Shown here in pieces: positions 11,874 through 22,410 of a stretch of 64,000 bases of DNA (its first letter is position 1; each line of letters opens with the position of its first letter). Source of the DNA: Rhabdornis inornatus (taxonomy: Eukaryota > Chordata > Aves > Passeriformes > Rhabdornithidae); assembly GCA_013397075.1 (NCBI GenBank), contig VWZS01000240.1, positions 806,001 to 870,000 on the forward strand, written 5' to 3'. Below the pieces are notes generated by a model. That model made no database searches and was not told where the DNA came from. It saw only the letters and a program-made list of their open reading frames with translations. The position numbers were made by a program, and so were the translations under genes.

Positions 11874-14800
11874 GAGCAGGGATGTGAAGCAAAACCCTGT
11901 GCTTGAGGAAAAGATCAGTCAATCTTAGTTGTGTTTCTGCATCTGCCTCTCCTGACAGTTTGGGTTTTTTTTCCCCAGTGGATATAAAATATAGAAATAA
12001 TCACTGCAGCAGAAGTAACTCTGCTTTGTCATGAAAAATGCCCTAACCTCCAGGCTACAGGATTTCCTTTCCCTGTCCTTTTGTGATCTGACTGCATTTT
12101 GTGCAAGGCTTTATACATTAGGCAAATTAAGCTGATTTTATTCATCCGAGATCAAAGAATAAGCATAATACAGAAGGGACAATTCTTGTCAAGTGTAAAG
12201 TCAAGCTGCATACACGTGTCTAATGGGAAAAATGTAAAGTAATTTACAGGAAGGAAAATTAGTGTGTTGGGGAGGTGCCTCTAGAGGGTTAAATCATGGC
12301 ATAGCAGAGGCTTTGAAGATCCATTCTTTAATTGGAAGTTGTAGTATGATGCCTAAAATCCTTTATGAATCCAGTTGGGTGCTCTAAGGGTAAAATGTGA
12401 AGGCCAGTCAGAAAATACATGGGGTGAAATTCAGTGTAGAGCAAATCCATTTACTTCAATCCTTTCCTCCACCCCTCCATGTGAGGGCACAGGTGCAGTC
12501 CCGTGAACCTGCCACCTCATACAGTCTCCTTGTACCTGACCTCTCCTCCCAGAAGTGTCTTTGGCACGCCCAGACTGCCCTGAAGGATCAGGCATAAGCA
12601 GAACATGCTCTGCCAAGTAAGAACACCTTATTTGTAGCTGACACACAGGAACTATTGTTCTTGGGTTGTTTATGCTCTATTCCCTGTGGCATCTGCTAAT
12701 ATATTCTTGGTCTGATTCTTATCTCTTACTGACACATATCAGAAGCATTTCTAAACTCTGGGTGGAGAAGGCTTTGACATTTCTAGTTCAGATCAATATC
12801 ACATCAGCAGAGATGAGTCAAATGCAGCTCTCATTCCTGTATTATTTATCCACATTCAATTGTCTCTCACCTCTTATTGACCTTTTCTATTCAACTAATA
12901 TGAAACCAAGGCCCTTTGAACCCAAGCGCCAAGTGGTGCAGCTGGATTGCAGGCTGTCTATTGTTCTGAGTAATGGGCAGCTAAAGCAACAAGCAACATT
13001 CACCACTTGTTCGTGCCTTACCTGGGAAAATACTGCTGAATGTACACTGACCTCCTGGGGAACTTGGCCTGTTGGTGGAGCTCATCAGTACCTAAATTAG
13101 ATTCCTGCAGACCCTAACCTCTCCCCCCAATTACAGTATGTCTGATGAGCACCAAGCACAAATTACTGTCACTCTGTTTTCATATCACAGAGAAGAGGAC
13201 AAAGATATGATGGCTGAAATCTGAAACCAGCAAGCAGCGATGACAGTCCATCCCTTCATGGGCAATCCCTGAACTCTGGTGATCTTCAAGGGCAGCCTCT
13301 GGCTGGTATCACTCTAAATTATGCCAGGAAATGAGGCTGCATTTTGTTTTCATATCCTGTTATTCATGGCTTGTTAAAATATGATTATGTGGATACTAGG
13401 GTTGTTTTTTGTCTTCAGCTAAACAGTAGTTAGGGCTTTATTTTATCATATGAATAGTTGCATATCTTTCTCAAGCATTCCCAGAATATTAGGGGAAGAA
13501 TAACCAAAAGTATCCAGATACAGGCAGAACGGGCATACACATACCCACTGGGTACACAATTTACAGAGAAGCACTTTCCCTTTCACATGCACACCCACCA
13601 CAGAACAGATTAACGACAGGCCCAGGTGGGACTCAGTTTGCACAGATCTACAGGAGACACAGGATGTTCACGTGCTTTCTGCAGCCCCGAGATATTCATA
13701 TCAGCAATACAAGGACTGTATCTTTGCTGCTACTGTATGATATAATTAAATGGAAATAATAAATCAATCAAACCTAGCCTGGCACACAACCATACCACAA
13801 AAATTTTAAAACTATATTAAAAAACCAGAACCTGCTCATGGATGAAAACATAGATCAAGTCTACCTTGTGAATGAATAATTGCTAATGTATGGAATATGT
13901 GACTGTGTTATGAAATTATTTTTCTTTTATGTCTTTAGTGTTGATAAACCTCAATCTTTGAAAAATAACATCTTCGTACGCCATGACAGATATAGTTATT
14001 TCATTTAAATTATTAAAAACTGTCAGAGCTGCTAGGGTTTTAACCTTCACATGAAAGAAATGCAGGTAAGACACATCCACTACTTAGACCATGAATAATT
14101 TCTGGAAAATAAATTTAAGATATGAATTTAACTTTAATTTTAATTAGACACAGAGTAACACCCTAGTCCTGAATATTCCACATCCTGGTATGTGGGAAGT
14201 CCAAAGTCAGACACTAACTGTTTTTCTTCAGCCTATCTGCATTCAAAAGGGACTTCTTCCAGAGCATATAAAGAACTCCCTTATCTTTATTTCCTGTAAA
14301 ATTTCAGGTTCCTAGGTATCAACTGATGAATACAAAACCATTTAGGATAGCAAGAGTAAGTACCACTGAACACACATTTAACACACAAGTGCAAAGGATG
14401 ACACTATTGGCCTTTTTACTATGATAAACATGAAAGGAAAAAAAGCCATGTGCCATGCAGCAAGATTCTCTTCTCCTCCTTCAACAGTATACAGATACTC
14501 TACTTCTATGTCTTGCAAGCAAACAATGAGGAACATTTAAAACAGACTTTCTTGAGAAGGAAATGATTTAAGAATTGCCATTATATAAAAAGGGAAAGGA
14601 GGGAAATGCATCAGTAAAATGAACTAAAGCCTTTTTAGTCTGTCTAGTCTCACAAAAAGAATGGCAATAAATATTTCCATAAAAGGTATGTTTACCTCCC
14701 ATAATCTCCATGACAACAATTATTTCACTAGGCTCAAAATTTTCTTCCTTCCTTTTATTTTTTTCATTTTGAATTAGCTGCTTGTGTAGACAAGCATCTG

Positions 14801-15378
14801 CTGGCTCTCCATCTTACAGCTGCTCCTTCTTGCTTTTATTCTTACTAGTCTGTATCCCTTACCCATTTTCAAGCAATGAGAGACACTCTCTAAAACGGCC
14901 AGTCTGGGCAAAAGGCCAGGAAGTGAAATCAGCTCTTTACCAATAGATTTCCTTCTATTTTACTTTATTTCCCTGGGAAATTTTGTCTCATCCAAAAAAG
15001 CCTGCCAGTCCTAGAAGTTTGTTGTAGAATTACAATACTATAGGAAGTTACTAAAAATGTAGGTGTTTCTCACTTCAAATGGAAATTCACTGATTTCCAA
15101 AAATGCTTTTATTTAGGTAAAAATCTGATAAAATACTAAAAACATGTAATAATATTCGGGTAAATCTCAACTGGACTCTAATTCTCCTCGTTTGCTTTTT
15201 TCCTAGGATGAGAGGACATCAGAACTCACCATTTTTCCAGGCCTCCAAAACCTATGGTTTGCTTTGGCTACTGATAGTACCCCTGTGGACCAGGAAGCAA
15301 ATTGCATAAAGATGGTGTTGAAATTATCACAGTAATGCTTTTTAAGGATGGCCTTGGGCAGTGGCAGCACAAACACGG

Positions 15379-15399
15379 CTCCTCTCCTCTCCTCTCCTC
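15379..15399. repeat. Microsatellite, (CTCCT)n, about four units
   Basis: About four uninterrupted pentamer units of CTCCT on the plus strand. It is short and likely polymorphic. Confidence 0.85.
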
Positions 15400-16644
15400 A
15401 TCAAACGCTATCAAACACAAATACAGGCACACACAAAAACACAACTGAAAGCTCAGATTTTGCAGCATGCAGACACTTCACATGCACCTATAGGATATGT
15501 CAAACCACTTAAAGCTCTGACCACTGCTGGGTATCTGTTTTTCAGAGTATGTAGAAAAAAGAAGATGATGCAGGAAGGTTTGATACTATTATGAATTTCA
15601 GTGCTTTTACTATTTCTGGCATTGTTTACTCCAAAGTAGATCATATGGCCATATCCACCTCCAGTTCTTGTGGACCCCCTCATGCCAATGTATACAAAAG
15701 ACAAAGCTCATGTGAGGCTAGACAGTGCTACATAATAAGGAGGTATGAAGAATTTGGAGGCTGGGATGGAACTAGTATGAATTATTCAGTCAAAAAAAAG
15801 GAAGGGAGTGCGCTAGAGTAAGAATAAATATTTATACTCTACGGTATTTTCAGAAAATATTTAGTATGTTTAATTTGAGAGTTCTGGAATTCCTTTCCCC
15901 TAGCTAATTACAGAATTGGAATTTTCCCTAATAACTCATTATAGATGAATGGAAGTGGTAACAGAACACTTTTTTTTCTCACATACTTAGCAATGGAAAC
16001 ATGAACATATAAACTGATCAGGCTTTAAGCGGAACATATGCATATGGGATATGCTACAGCCACATCAATGCAGTTCATCTGCTAAACCTCTCCTTGGCAG
16101 GTCAGGACTAGTTGTATTTTATGCCTATGTCATAAACGCAACAGGTATACCACTGTGCTCATATCAGCAGTTAAATATCATTCCTCATTATTAAGTCCCA
16201 TAGCTACGTGATAATGTCACTGGAAATTTATTATTACAGTAGACAGGGACTTGCATGACCCCTGCTGGGTTGTCTTTTCCAAACTTTTAAGTGAACCTTG
16301 TAATCGACAAAGCCCTTTTGAGAGACGAATTATTAAATTCTTACAATCATGCAGTTCCTTACAATAAGACAGAAATTCTTATTTTCATTTCCTGTCCCGT
16401 TCTCTGGAAAGGTAACAAAAGCACCTGAATTCCTCCTGGCATTTTTTACTTCTGTTGCAAGTTGTTTGACTGAATGCAAAGAAATTAATGACAAATCTTG
16501 TCACACTTTTGAAATGAGACTGTTCTCACTGACTTCAAGACAGTCTTATTTTTAAAACTAAGGTATTTTCGTAAAGAATAATATAACTGTTTAGTGAGAA
16601 AATACTTTGTCTAAACACAAGCTACATGTGAAATGTAGGGCTGC

Positions 16645-16706
16645 CATATATATATTTACATATTATACCATAATATACCACATATATTTTTATATCATAT
16701 AGATAT
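16645..16706. repeat. TA-rich low-complexity patch
   Basis: Dense alternation of TATA, ATAT and TACCATAA words over about 60 bp, without strict periodicity. It is a simple AT-rich tract. Confidence 0.7.
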
Positions 16707-19700
16707 TGTTTCATGGAGCACTTAGTAACAAAAGGAGGATTTAACACATAATTTTTGAGGCACACTGCCAAGTGACAGCAATTTTTATTTGTTTAAAATA
16801 CCTGTTTAGATTAGGTTATTTAAATTATTACCTGTATCTTAGCAGAACACTGAAAGATGGGGAATAAGTCTTGACTTTACCCATAAAAATTCAACAGAAG
16901 GATATCTGGATTCAGTAGAGGTACTAGCTGGAATCAGAGGGAAGGAGAGAGCTCATAGGGATTGTACAGCCTGACCACAGCCAACTGGTGTAGACTCTGC
17001 AAGGTTGCAGCAAGCTAAGACGTTGGAGCCATGCAAACAGGCAGAACATTGATCGTCATCTCTTGCTCCCTGTCCATAGTTTTCAGCCCCAAACAAATCA
17101 GTATCCTGCAACAAACCAGGCAATAAATTCAGGTGCACGTCAGCAGCCCTGCTTTACACTAGCAGAAAAGATAGCCGCTTCTGATATTAGATACTGTCTC
17201 CAGGTCTTGTCGCATAACTGGTAGACCAATCTATTTCTAGACATTTTCCTGTATCCCCTTTGGGGAAGAGAAATTTACTGCCCTTATGCTCTACACATTT
17301 TAGTGTGACACAATCATTTTACTCATCCCCTTCGAAGCAAGGCAGATCTCTTGTAAAAGATGCACCATCCATCTACCCTGAGAAGTAAAATACGGCTCTT
17401 AGCAAGATCCGGATGCTGTATCCCTCAACAAGACTACTTCTAATGAAAATACACCCCCTTAGGCCCTAGCAGTAGCAAAGTGTGTGCTGATACACAGATG
17501 ACATATTTCCTGGTTAGATGCAAAAAGAATAGTTGTAATTTACCTTATAAAAATACAAAAGGAATCCACCCTAATAGAGAAAAGCAGTTTTATTAATTCA
17601 GCACTTCTCACAGAGCTCCTTAGTAAAAATGTACGTGTTATAATAAGAGGCATACAGTTACATAGTGAAACAAAAAAAACCCCAATGGCTCTTATTAAAA
17701 TACAATTAAAGTAAATCACTCTTTTTTCAAGGGCTAAGATCTCTCAGGAAAAAGACTAAGGAATGACTACTCCTAAATAAGGCTTTAACTATTGAAAGCA
17801 ACAACTACATTAGAGCTTATACATCCACCAGTTGTAGCATTCAGCTTTGTGTAATAAAGCCTTTATATGTAAAAGTTTAGTTGCCTCACATCTGGACTGG
17901 TACCAGCATTTGTGTGGGAGCAGCTAATTGTCTCTTTCAGAAAAGGACTTCTCCAGAAAAGGCCCCATGAAGAGTAATTTCTTATTTACCTAAATGCAAG
18001 AACTAGAAAGAACATTAAAAAAAAACAGACCAAGAGCTGTTTTTTGGAGATTCAGCAGACCTATTATTCTTACAGTATTTTGCAGGATATTCAGGGGCAG
18101 CAATAGGAGAGGAGAGCAGATAAACACGCAGGTCGAGTAGATGTAGAGCCACTGCCTCTATTTTCAGCTGGCAAATGCCTTCAGCTTCAGCAATACAGTA
18201 TTTTCATCTTTCTGTGCAGTACAAGTCCTTCCAATGAGACTGGACTGCCCAGGGCACTGGTGGCTAACCTACTGTTTCTAAACTGGTTTTTCAGTTTGCT
18301 GGTTCATATATAGCCTTGGAAATTAAAGTCATGGCCTGTGTGAAATGAGCTGGTAATAGCCATCAATTACCTGGTAGAGAGGCCAGCCCAGATGGCTCAA
18401 ATCATATCCCTTGGCTGACAGCTGAGAAGAGATGCAAGGGAGCAAATGTTTTCATGGACTGAGCTGCATTCTCCTCCTCAGGGACAGAGTCCTAGGTTTG
18501 AAGAATAACATGAAAATTTTGGGGCTTTTACATTATTCCTTCTATTTATAAAGATTAGCTTTCATTCAGCTATAATAAATGAATTCAATTTTGAAAGAGA
18601 AAACAAAGTGAAGCTATAAGATTGCAGTGGAATATTAGGAAAAGACTTGTAAGCATTCCCCAGTAAGATGGCAATAGTAAAGCTGTAGCAAACTCTCCTC
18701 CCTCTCAAACCTATCAACCAGATTTGGGGAAAATGACTCAAGATACTTACTGGACAGGTACGTGCAGAAGCACAGCTTTTGGTCATCATAAAGAAAAATG
18801 GGGGGCTCAAGGAACAATTCATTTAGTTTGGGTACATTTAAAGCTAGATCCAGTGAAGAACTAGGGATGTGAATAGCAGGTGATGCAAAATGAATTGCAT
18901 CTTTACAGCTTAAAATGCATGCAGGCAATAAGAATCTCCATGTGCTGACCCACACAGGCAGATGGCTCGATGCCTCTGCCCTGGTGCACCATGGAGAAGA
19001 ATGAATGCAGAAGTTACAATTCCAGTAGGTAGCAGAGCTCTGAATACACGGTTGCTACCACACCATATACGTTGACATAGGTGGCTGTTAGCATCTCAAC
19101 ACCTTGATTAATTGAAAATCCAATTTCACCTAGAACTAAACTAACAAGTTCTTGTTGTATTATGAAAACCTATTTTCTATAAAACCAAGCCTACTGGCAC
19201 CCAAATGGACTGCAATTACTGAGAAACCTTATATTTTAAGAACTCCAGGTCGATTATTTACTTTTTGCTTTTTTCTCCTTCTCTCCCCCCCACCAAGTTA
19301 TTCAAATACTACAAATTTTTATTGTTTTATTCACAAAACCAAAAACAGCGACATGGGTTTTTCCAAAGTAAAACCTGGAAAACAAAATGTAGATATATGC
19401 CTGCAGTTTCATGCCACATAAAATACCTGGGAAGAGATTCAGATGTGTGCTGTATCTGAATGTTCTCATCAGGCAACAGCACACAGATAACAGTAAGGAA
19501 TATGAAAATGAGGCAACATGGGGGCTACATTAGGAGGAACAGTTGCAGTTGATCAGTGAAACTCACTCAAGAACAGCTACTGAAGTCAATGCAGGCAGCT
19601 GATGTATGAGGCATTTAGGCCAGCCTGCTGGAAAACCGTGCGCTGAATCAGTTTTTGTGACTGTTAAATCGCCCCTGTATGGGGAGCTACGGGGTTGATT

Positions 19701-19882
19701 GCACAGCCTCACCCAACCAAGCAACCTCCATCCTTCAAGGAAGAGAGAACTGAAGCTGGACCGCTTTTCTCCGAAAAGCGCGGTGCAACAAGCTAGCAAG
19801 ATGGGCCCGGGCATCTCAGGGACACGGGCCAGACACGGGGCCCGCGACCCCGGTCCGAGAGCTGCGGCTCTGCGCTTCGCCA

Positions 19883-20059
19883 CCCTCCGGCCCCTTCGAC
19901 AGCGGAGGAGGCACCGTCCTACCCCGGGGTTGGACACCCGCCCGCCGGGCTGGGCGAGCGCTTCCTGGCGGCGCCGGGAGCTGCCTGTCCTGGGCCCTCC
20001 AACAAACGGAGGATGCCGAGGTCAGCCACGGCTCCCGACACGTTTCCTCCGGCCGGTCC
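19883..20059 (+). repeat. 177-bp duplicated block, copy A (likely assembly duplicate)
   Basis: This segment is repeated at 20,444-20,620, exactly 561 bp downstream and of exactly the same length. I see only two mismatches, both near the 3' end (around 20,013 and 20,020). Copy A stops at an isolated N (20,060). Copy B continues without a break into the CLEC14A 5'UTR and start codon. Copy B is therefore the authentic location, and copy A is most simply the end of an overlapping contig that was placed separately. Confidence 0.85.
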
Positions 20060-20062
20060 NGC

Positions 20063-20269
20063 GCCCACCTCGCCGACGTCTCGTACGCCGAGGCCCGCGG
20101 AGCCTGCGACCGGCGGCGGGGCAGCCTCGCCTGGGTCAGCGGCGAGCCGGAGCTGCGCCTGCTGCTGGGGCTGCTGGCAGAGGCGGCGGTGCCCGCACCC
20201 GCACTGTTCTGGGTCGGGCTGAAGAGGAAAGCCTTCGCCTGCACCCACGAGGAGCAGCCGCTCCGCGGC
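20063..20269 (+). CDS. CLEC14A: CLEC14A, displaced N-terminal half of the C-type lectin domain
   Basis: This 69-codon segment, read in the frame starting at 20,063, encodes the first half of the CLEC14A lectin domain. It has an alanine-rich helix with Y-A-E-A-R-G-A-C, then R-G-S-L-A-W-V, a leucine-rich second helix, the core strand L-F-W-V-G-L, and F-A-C-T-H-E-E-Q-P-L-R-G just before the N gap. In mammalian CLEC14A the same elements occur in this order after the signal peptide and before the C-terminal lectin half. Here they lie about 700 bp upstream of the start codon, bounded by an N (20,060) and a 173-base gap. The order is therefore wrong in the assembly; I do not read it as a gene rearrangement. 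About 20 residues just after the signal peptide, and about a dozen just after this fragment, appear to be missing. Confidence 0.8.
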
Positions 20270-20270
20270 T

Positions 20271-20443
20271 NNNNNNNNNNNNNNNNNNNNNNNNNNNNNN
20301 NNNNNNNNNNNNNNNNNNNNNNNNNNNNNNNNNNNNNNNNNNNNNNNNNNNNNNNNNNNNNNNNNNNNNNNNNNNNNNNNNNNNNNNNNNNNNNNNNNNN
20401 NNNNNNNNNNNNNNNNNNNNNNNNNNNNNNNNNNNNNNNNNNN
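20271..20443. other. Assembly gap, 173 Ns
   Basis: A run of undetermined bases separates the displaced lectin fragment from copy B of the duplicated upstream block. The protein on either side implies that only a few tens of coding bases are truly missing at the real junction. Confidence 0.99.
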
Positions 20444-20620
20444 CCCTCCGGCCCCTTCGACAGCGGAGGAGGCACCGTCCTACCCCGGGGTTGGACACCC
20501 GCCCGCCGGGCTGGGCGAGCGCTTCCTGGCGGCGCCGGGAGCTGCCTGTCCTGGGCCCTCCAACAAACGGAGGATGCGGAGGTCGGCCACGGCTCCCGAC
20601 ACGTTTCCTCCGGCCGGTCC
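20444..20620 (+). repeat. 177-bp duplicated block, copy B (authentic upstream sequence)
   Basis: Second copy of the block at 19,883-20,059. It runs continuously into the remaining 5' flank (20,621-20,758) and the CLEC14A start codon at 20,759, so this copy is probably in its real place: promoter or 5'UTR DNA of CLEC14A. Confidence 0.8.
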
Positions 20621-20758
20621 GGGGGAGGGCCGTGGGAGCGGGGCCGGAGCTGGAGAGGGTCGGCGCGGGCAGCAGAAGCGAGCCCAAGCCGGGGCCGAAC
20701 GCCACCACAGCCGCAGGGGCAGCCCGCGCCCCTCAGCCCGCCGCGTCCCGCCGCCGGC

Positions 20759-21684
20759 ATGAGGCGGGCCGGGCCCTGGTGCCTGCTCCTGGCCGCGGCC
20801 TGCGNCAGGAGGTGCCGGCGGCGCTCGGCCGGTGGCTGCAGGAGCCCCTGCGATCCTGCCTCATCACCAGCTGTGCTGGGCTGCACCTGGCGGCTGACCC
20901 CGAGGGCGGCTCCAGCTGGGGCTGGAAGGAGCGGGCCTGCCAGCAGAAAAGCCCAGGCTACCTCTGCAAGTACCAGTACGAGGGTGCCTGCCCCGACCTC
21001 AGTCCCGCGGGCGCCCTCGATCTCGACTACCGGCTCCCCTTCAAGGAGCGCAGCGGCGGCCCCGGCTTCAGCCCGCCAGGCACCGTGCTGACGGTGGCGT
21101 GTCCCGGTGGGGAGGTGAGGCTCACCTGCCGGCCCGAGCCGGGCGGCTTCGCCTGGAAGGCGATAGAGAAGCCGCTCTGCCCCTGCCCCGTCGGCCGCAG
21201 GAGCCCGGAGAGCGGGCGGTGCGCCGAGGCCGCCGGGTGCCGCGATGCCGCCGGCGGCTTCGCCTGTGTCCGCACCCCGGGCGGCCCGGACGGAACTGCC
21301 TGCCCGGGCACGGGGCCGACCCCCACCGCTGCAGGCGGCTCCACGGAGCCGTCGGGTGCCAGGGCGGAGGGGAGGCGTCCTTCCATCCCGACACCCGGCG
21401 GTTCCACGGCCCCGCCCGCCACCACCAGGGCCGCTGCCGGCGGAGAGAAGACGGCTGCTCCGCCGCCCTCGCCCTCCTCCTCCTTCTCCTCTTCCAACTA
21501 CGTTTTCATCCTGGTGACGGTGGCGGTGGTGGTGCTGGTCATCCTGGTCATGACCGTCCTCGGGGTGTTCAAAATCTGCTTTAACAAGAAATCCGGGGGC
21601 CGCGGGGACAAGGAGCCGCCGGAAGCCGACAGCAAGGCGGACGCAGGCTCCGCGGAGCCCAGCGGAGCAGCGAGCAGTGAATAG
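20759..21684 (+). CDS. CLEC14A: CLEC14A, C-type lectin domain family 14 member A (scrambled by assembly)
   Basis: Endothelial type I membrane glycoprotein of the thrombomodulin/CD93 family. Family knowledge: it acts in endothelial contacts and angiogenesis and binds the matrix protein MMRN2. The start is ATG at 20,759, followed by a signal peptide (M-R-R-A-G-P-W-C-L-L-L-A-A-A-C). At the isolated N (20,805) the frame shifts. From 20,806 to the TAG at 21,682, 292 codons encode the C-terminal lectin half (W-K-E-R-A-C, G-Y-L-C-K-Y), a sushi-like segment, an EGF-like module (about 21,178-21,310), a Ser/Thr/Pro/Gly-rich mucin-like stalk, a transmembrane helix (21,502-21,570) and a short charged tail of about 37 residues. 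The N-terminal lectin half is misplaced at 20,063-20,269. A continuous open frame running from 19,699 is an artefact that reads that half out of frame. The mammalian gene is also a single exon of about 490 codons. The gene is probably intact in the animal. Confidence 0.85.
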
Positions 21685-21741
21685 CCCCGGACCGCCGAGC
21701 CGCATGCCTCGGGCTGCCTGAGCAGCCACTCCCACCCGGGN

Positions 21742-21754
21742 CCCCCCCCCCCCC
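21742..21754. repeat. Poly-C tract in the CLEC14A 3'UTR, with ambiguous base
   Basis: Thirteen Cs follow an N at 21,741, about 60 bp beyond the CLEC14A stop codon. The true length is uncertain because homopolymer C runs are error-prone. Confidence 0.85.
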
Positions 21755-22341
21755 GGGGCCGGCGCGGGGCTCGCCGCGGCCCTCCTGCCCCAGCACTGCT
21801 GCCGCGGGGAGCAGAGGGAGAGGCGCCGCGGGACTTGACTGTGCTGGTCTTGCACATTATCACACGCAGGAGCGCGTAGCGACGTTCTTTTGGGGGGATT
21901 GAAATCTTTGGACAGTCAGGAGTTTTTGTCGGTCTGAAAAGCAGTTATTTCTGTGCTGATTTCACTAAAATATAAGTAGATCAGCCTGGCCGACAGAGCG
22001 ATTGCAGCTGCAACAACTGTGCATTTTTATCCTCTCAGAAGCTGTTCGTCGGGTGCCTTACTTGGAGCAAGCATAAAGTGGACCACTTTGAGCACTTGCA
22101 TCTTGTAATTTAGAAGTCACTCCTTGCCTGAGTGGTACTTGGAGGCTCTCGTTTTCGATCTAATTGCTGGAACTTTTGGAGAGGTGAACTGCCATAATTT
22201 TGGATGAAACTACAACCCATATGCTTTCATGCTGACATTCTTAAAAAATGAAAGAGCATTTCCGTACTTAGAAAGTCATTAAACTTCTGAGGAAATGAGA
22301 GGTTAATGGGGAGTCGGTTTTATACTTCAGCTGATGCAAAG

Positions 22342-22410
22342 AATAAAGGATGATATAAATCACTGCCCTGTTGTTACTTCATACTTATTTTTATTGTAGT
22401 GGAGAATAAA
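22342..22410 (+). terminator. CLEC14A candidate polyadenylation signals
   Basis: Two AATAAA hexamers on the plus strand (22,342-22,347 and 22,405-22,410) lie about 660-730 bp beyond the CLEC14A stop, each followed by T-rich sequence. They are the first canonical signals downstream of the gene. Which is used cannot be decided from sequence. Confidence 0.5.

Larger units (their letters stand above)
11874..19690. other. Noncoding intergenic DNA upstream of CLEC14A
   Basis: AT-rich, without recognisable exons. The longest open frame (144 codons at 12,666-13,100, plus strand) has a composition typical of translated noncoding DNA and no domain. A CT-rich pentamer microsatellite and a TA-rich low-complexity patch are listed separately. 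Enhancers for the endothelial gene CLEC14A could lie here, but nothing in the raw sequence identifies one. Confidence 0.55.
19750..21830 (+). promoter_or_regulatory. CpG-island-like block covering CLEC14A promoter and gene
   Basis: Base composition changes abruptly from the AT-rich background to strongly GC-rich, CpG-dense sequence at about 19.75 kb and back again at about 21.83 kb. The whole CLEC14A coding sequence lies inside it. Such blocks typically mark promoters and GC-rich single-exon genes in birds. All ambiguous bases in the window (20,060; 20,271-20,443; 20,805; 21,741) fall here, as expected for DNA that is hard to sequence. The apparent length is inflated by the assembly duplication described below. 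Confidence 0.8.

Noticed and set aside
12666..13100. 144-codon plus-strand open frame
   Set aside because: No domain, no signal of coding composition and no flanking splice or promoter structure. The hydrophobic start looks like chance in T-rich DNA.
19699..21684. A 661-codon plus-strand open frame through the GC-rich block
   Set aside because: It crosses the N gap and the duplicated block and reads the first lectin half in the wrong frame. Only the part from 20,806 is real protein; the rest is open because GC-rich DNA has few stop codons.
19816..21855. A 679-codon minus-strand open frame antisense to CLEC14A
   Set aside because: It is antisense to an identified gene, rich in Ala/Gly/Arg/Pro, crosses the N gap and has no domain. 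It is a composition artefact.
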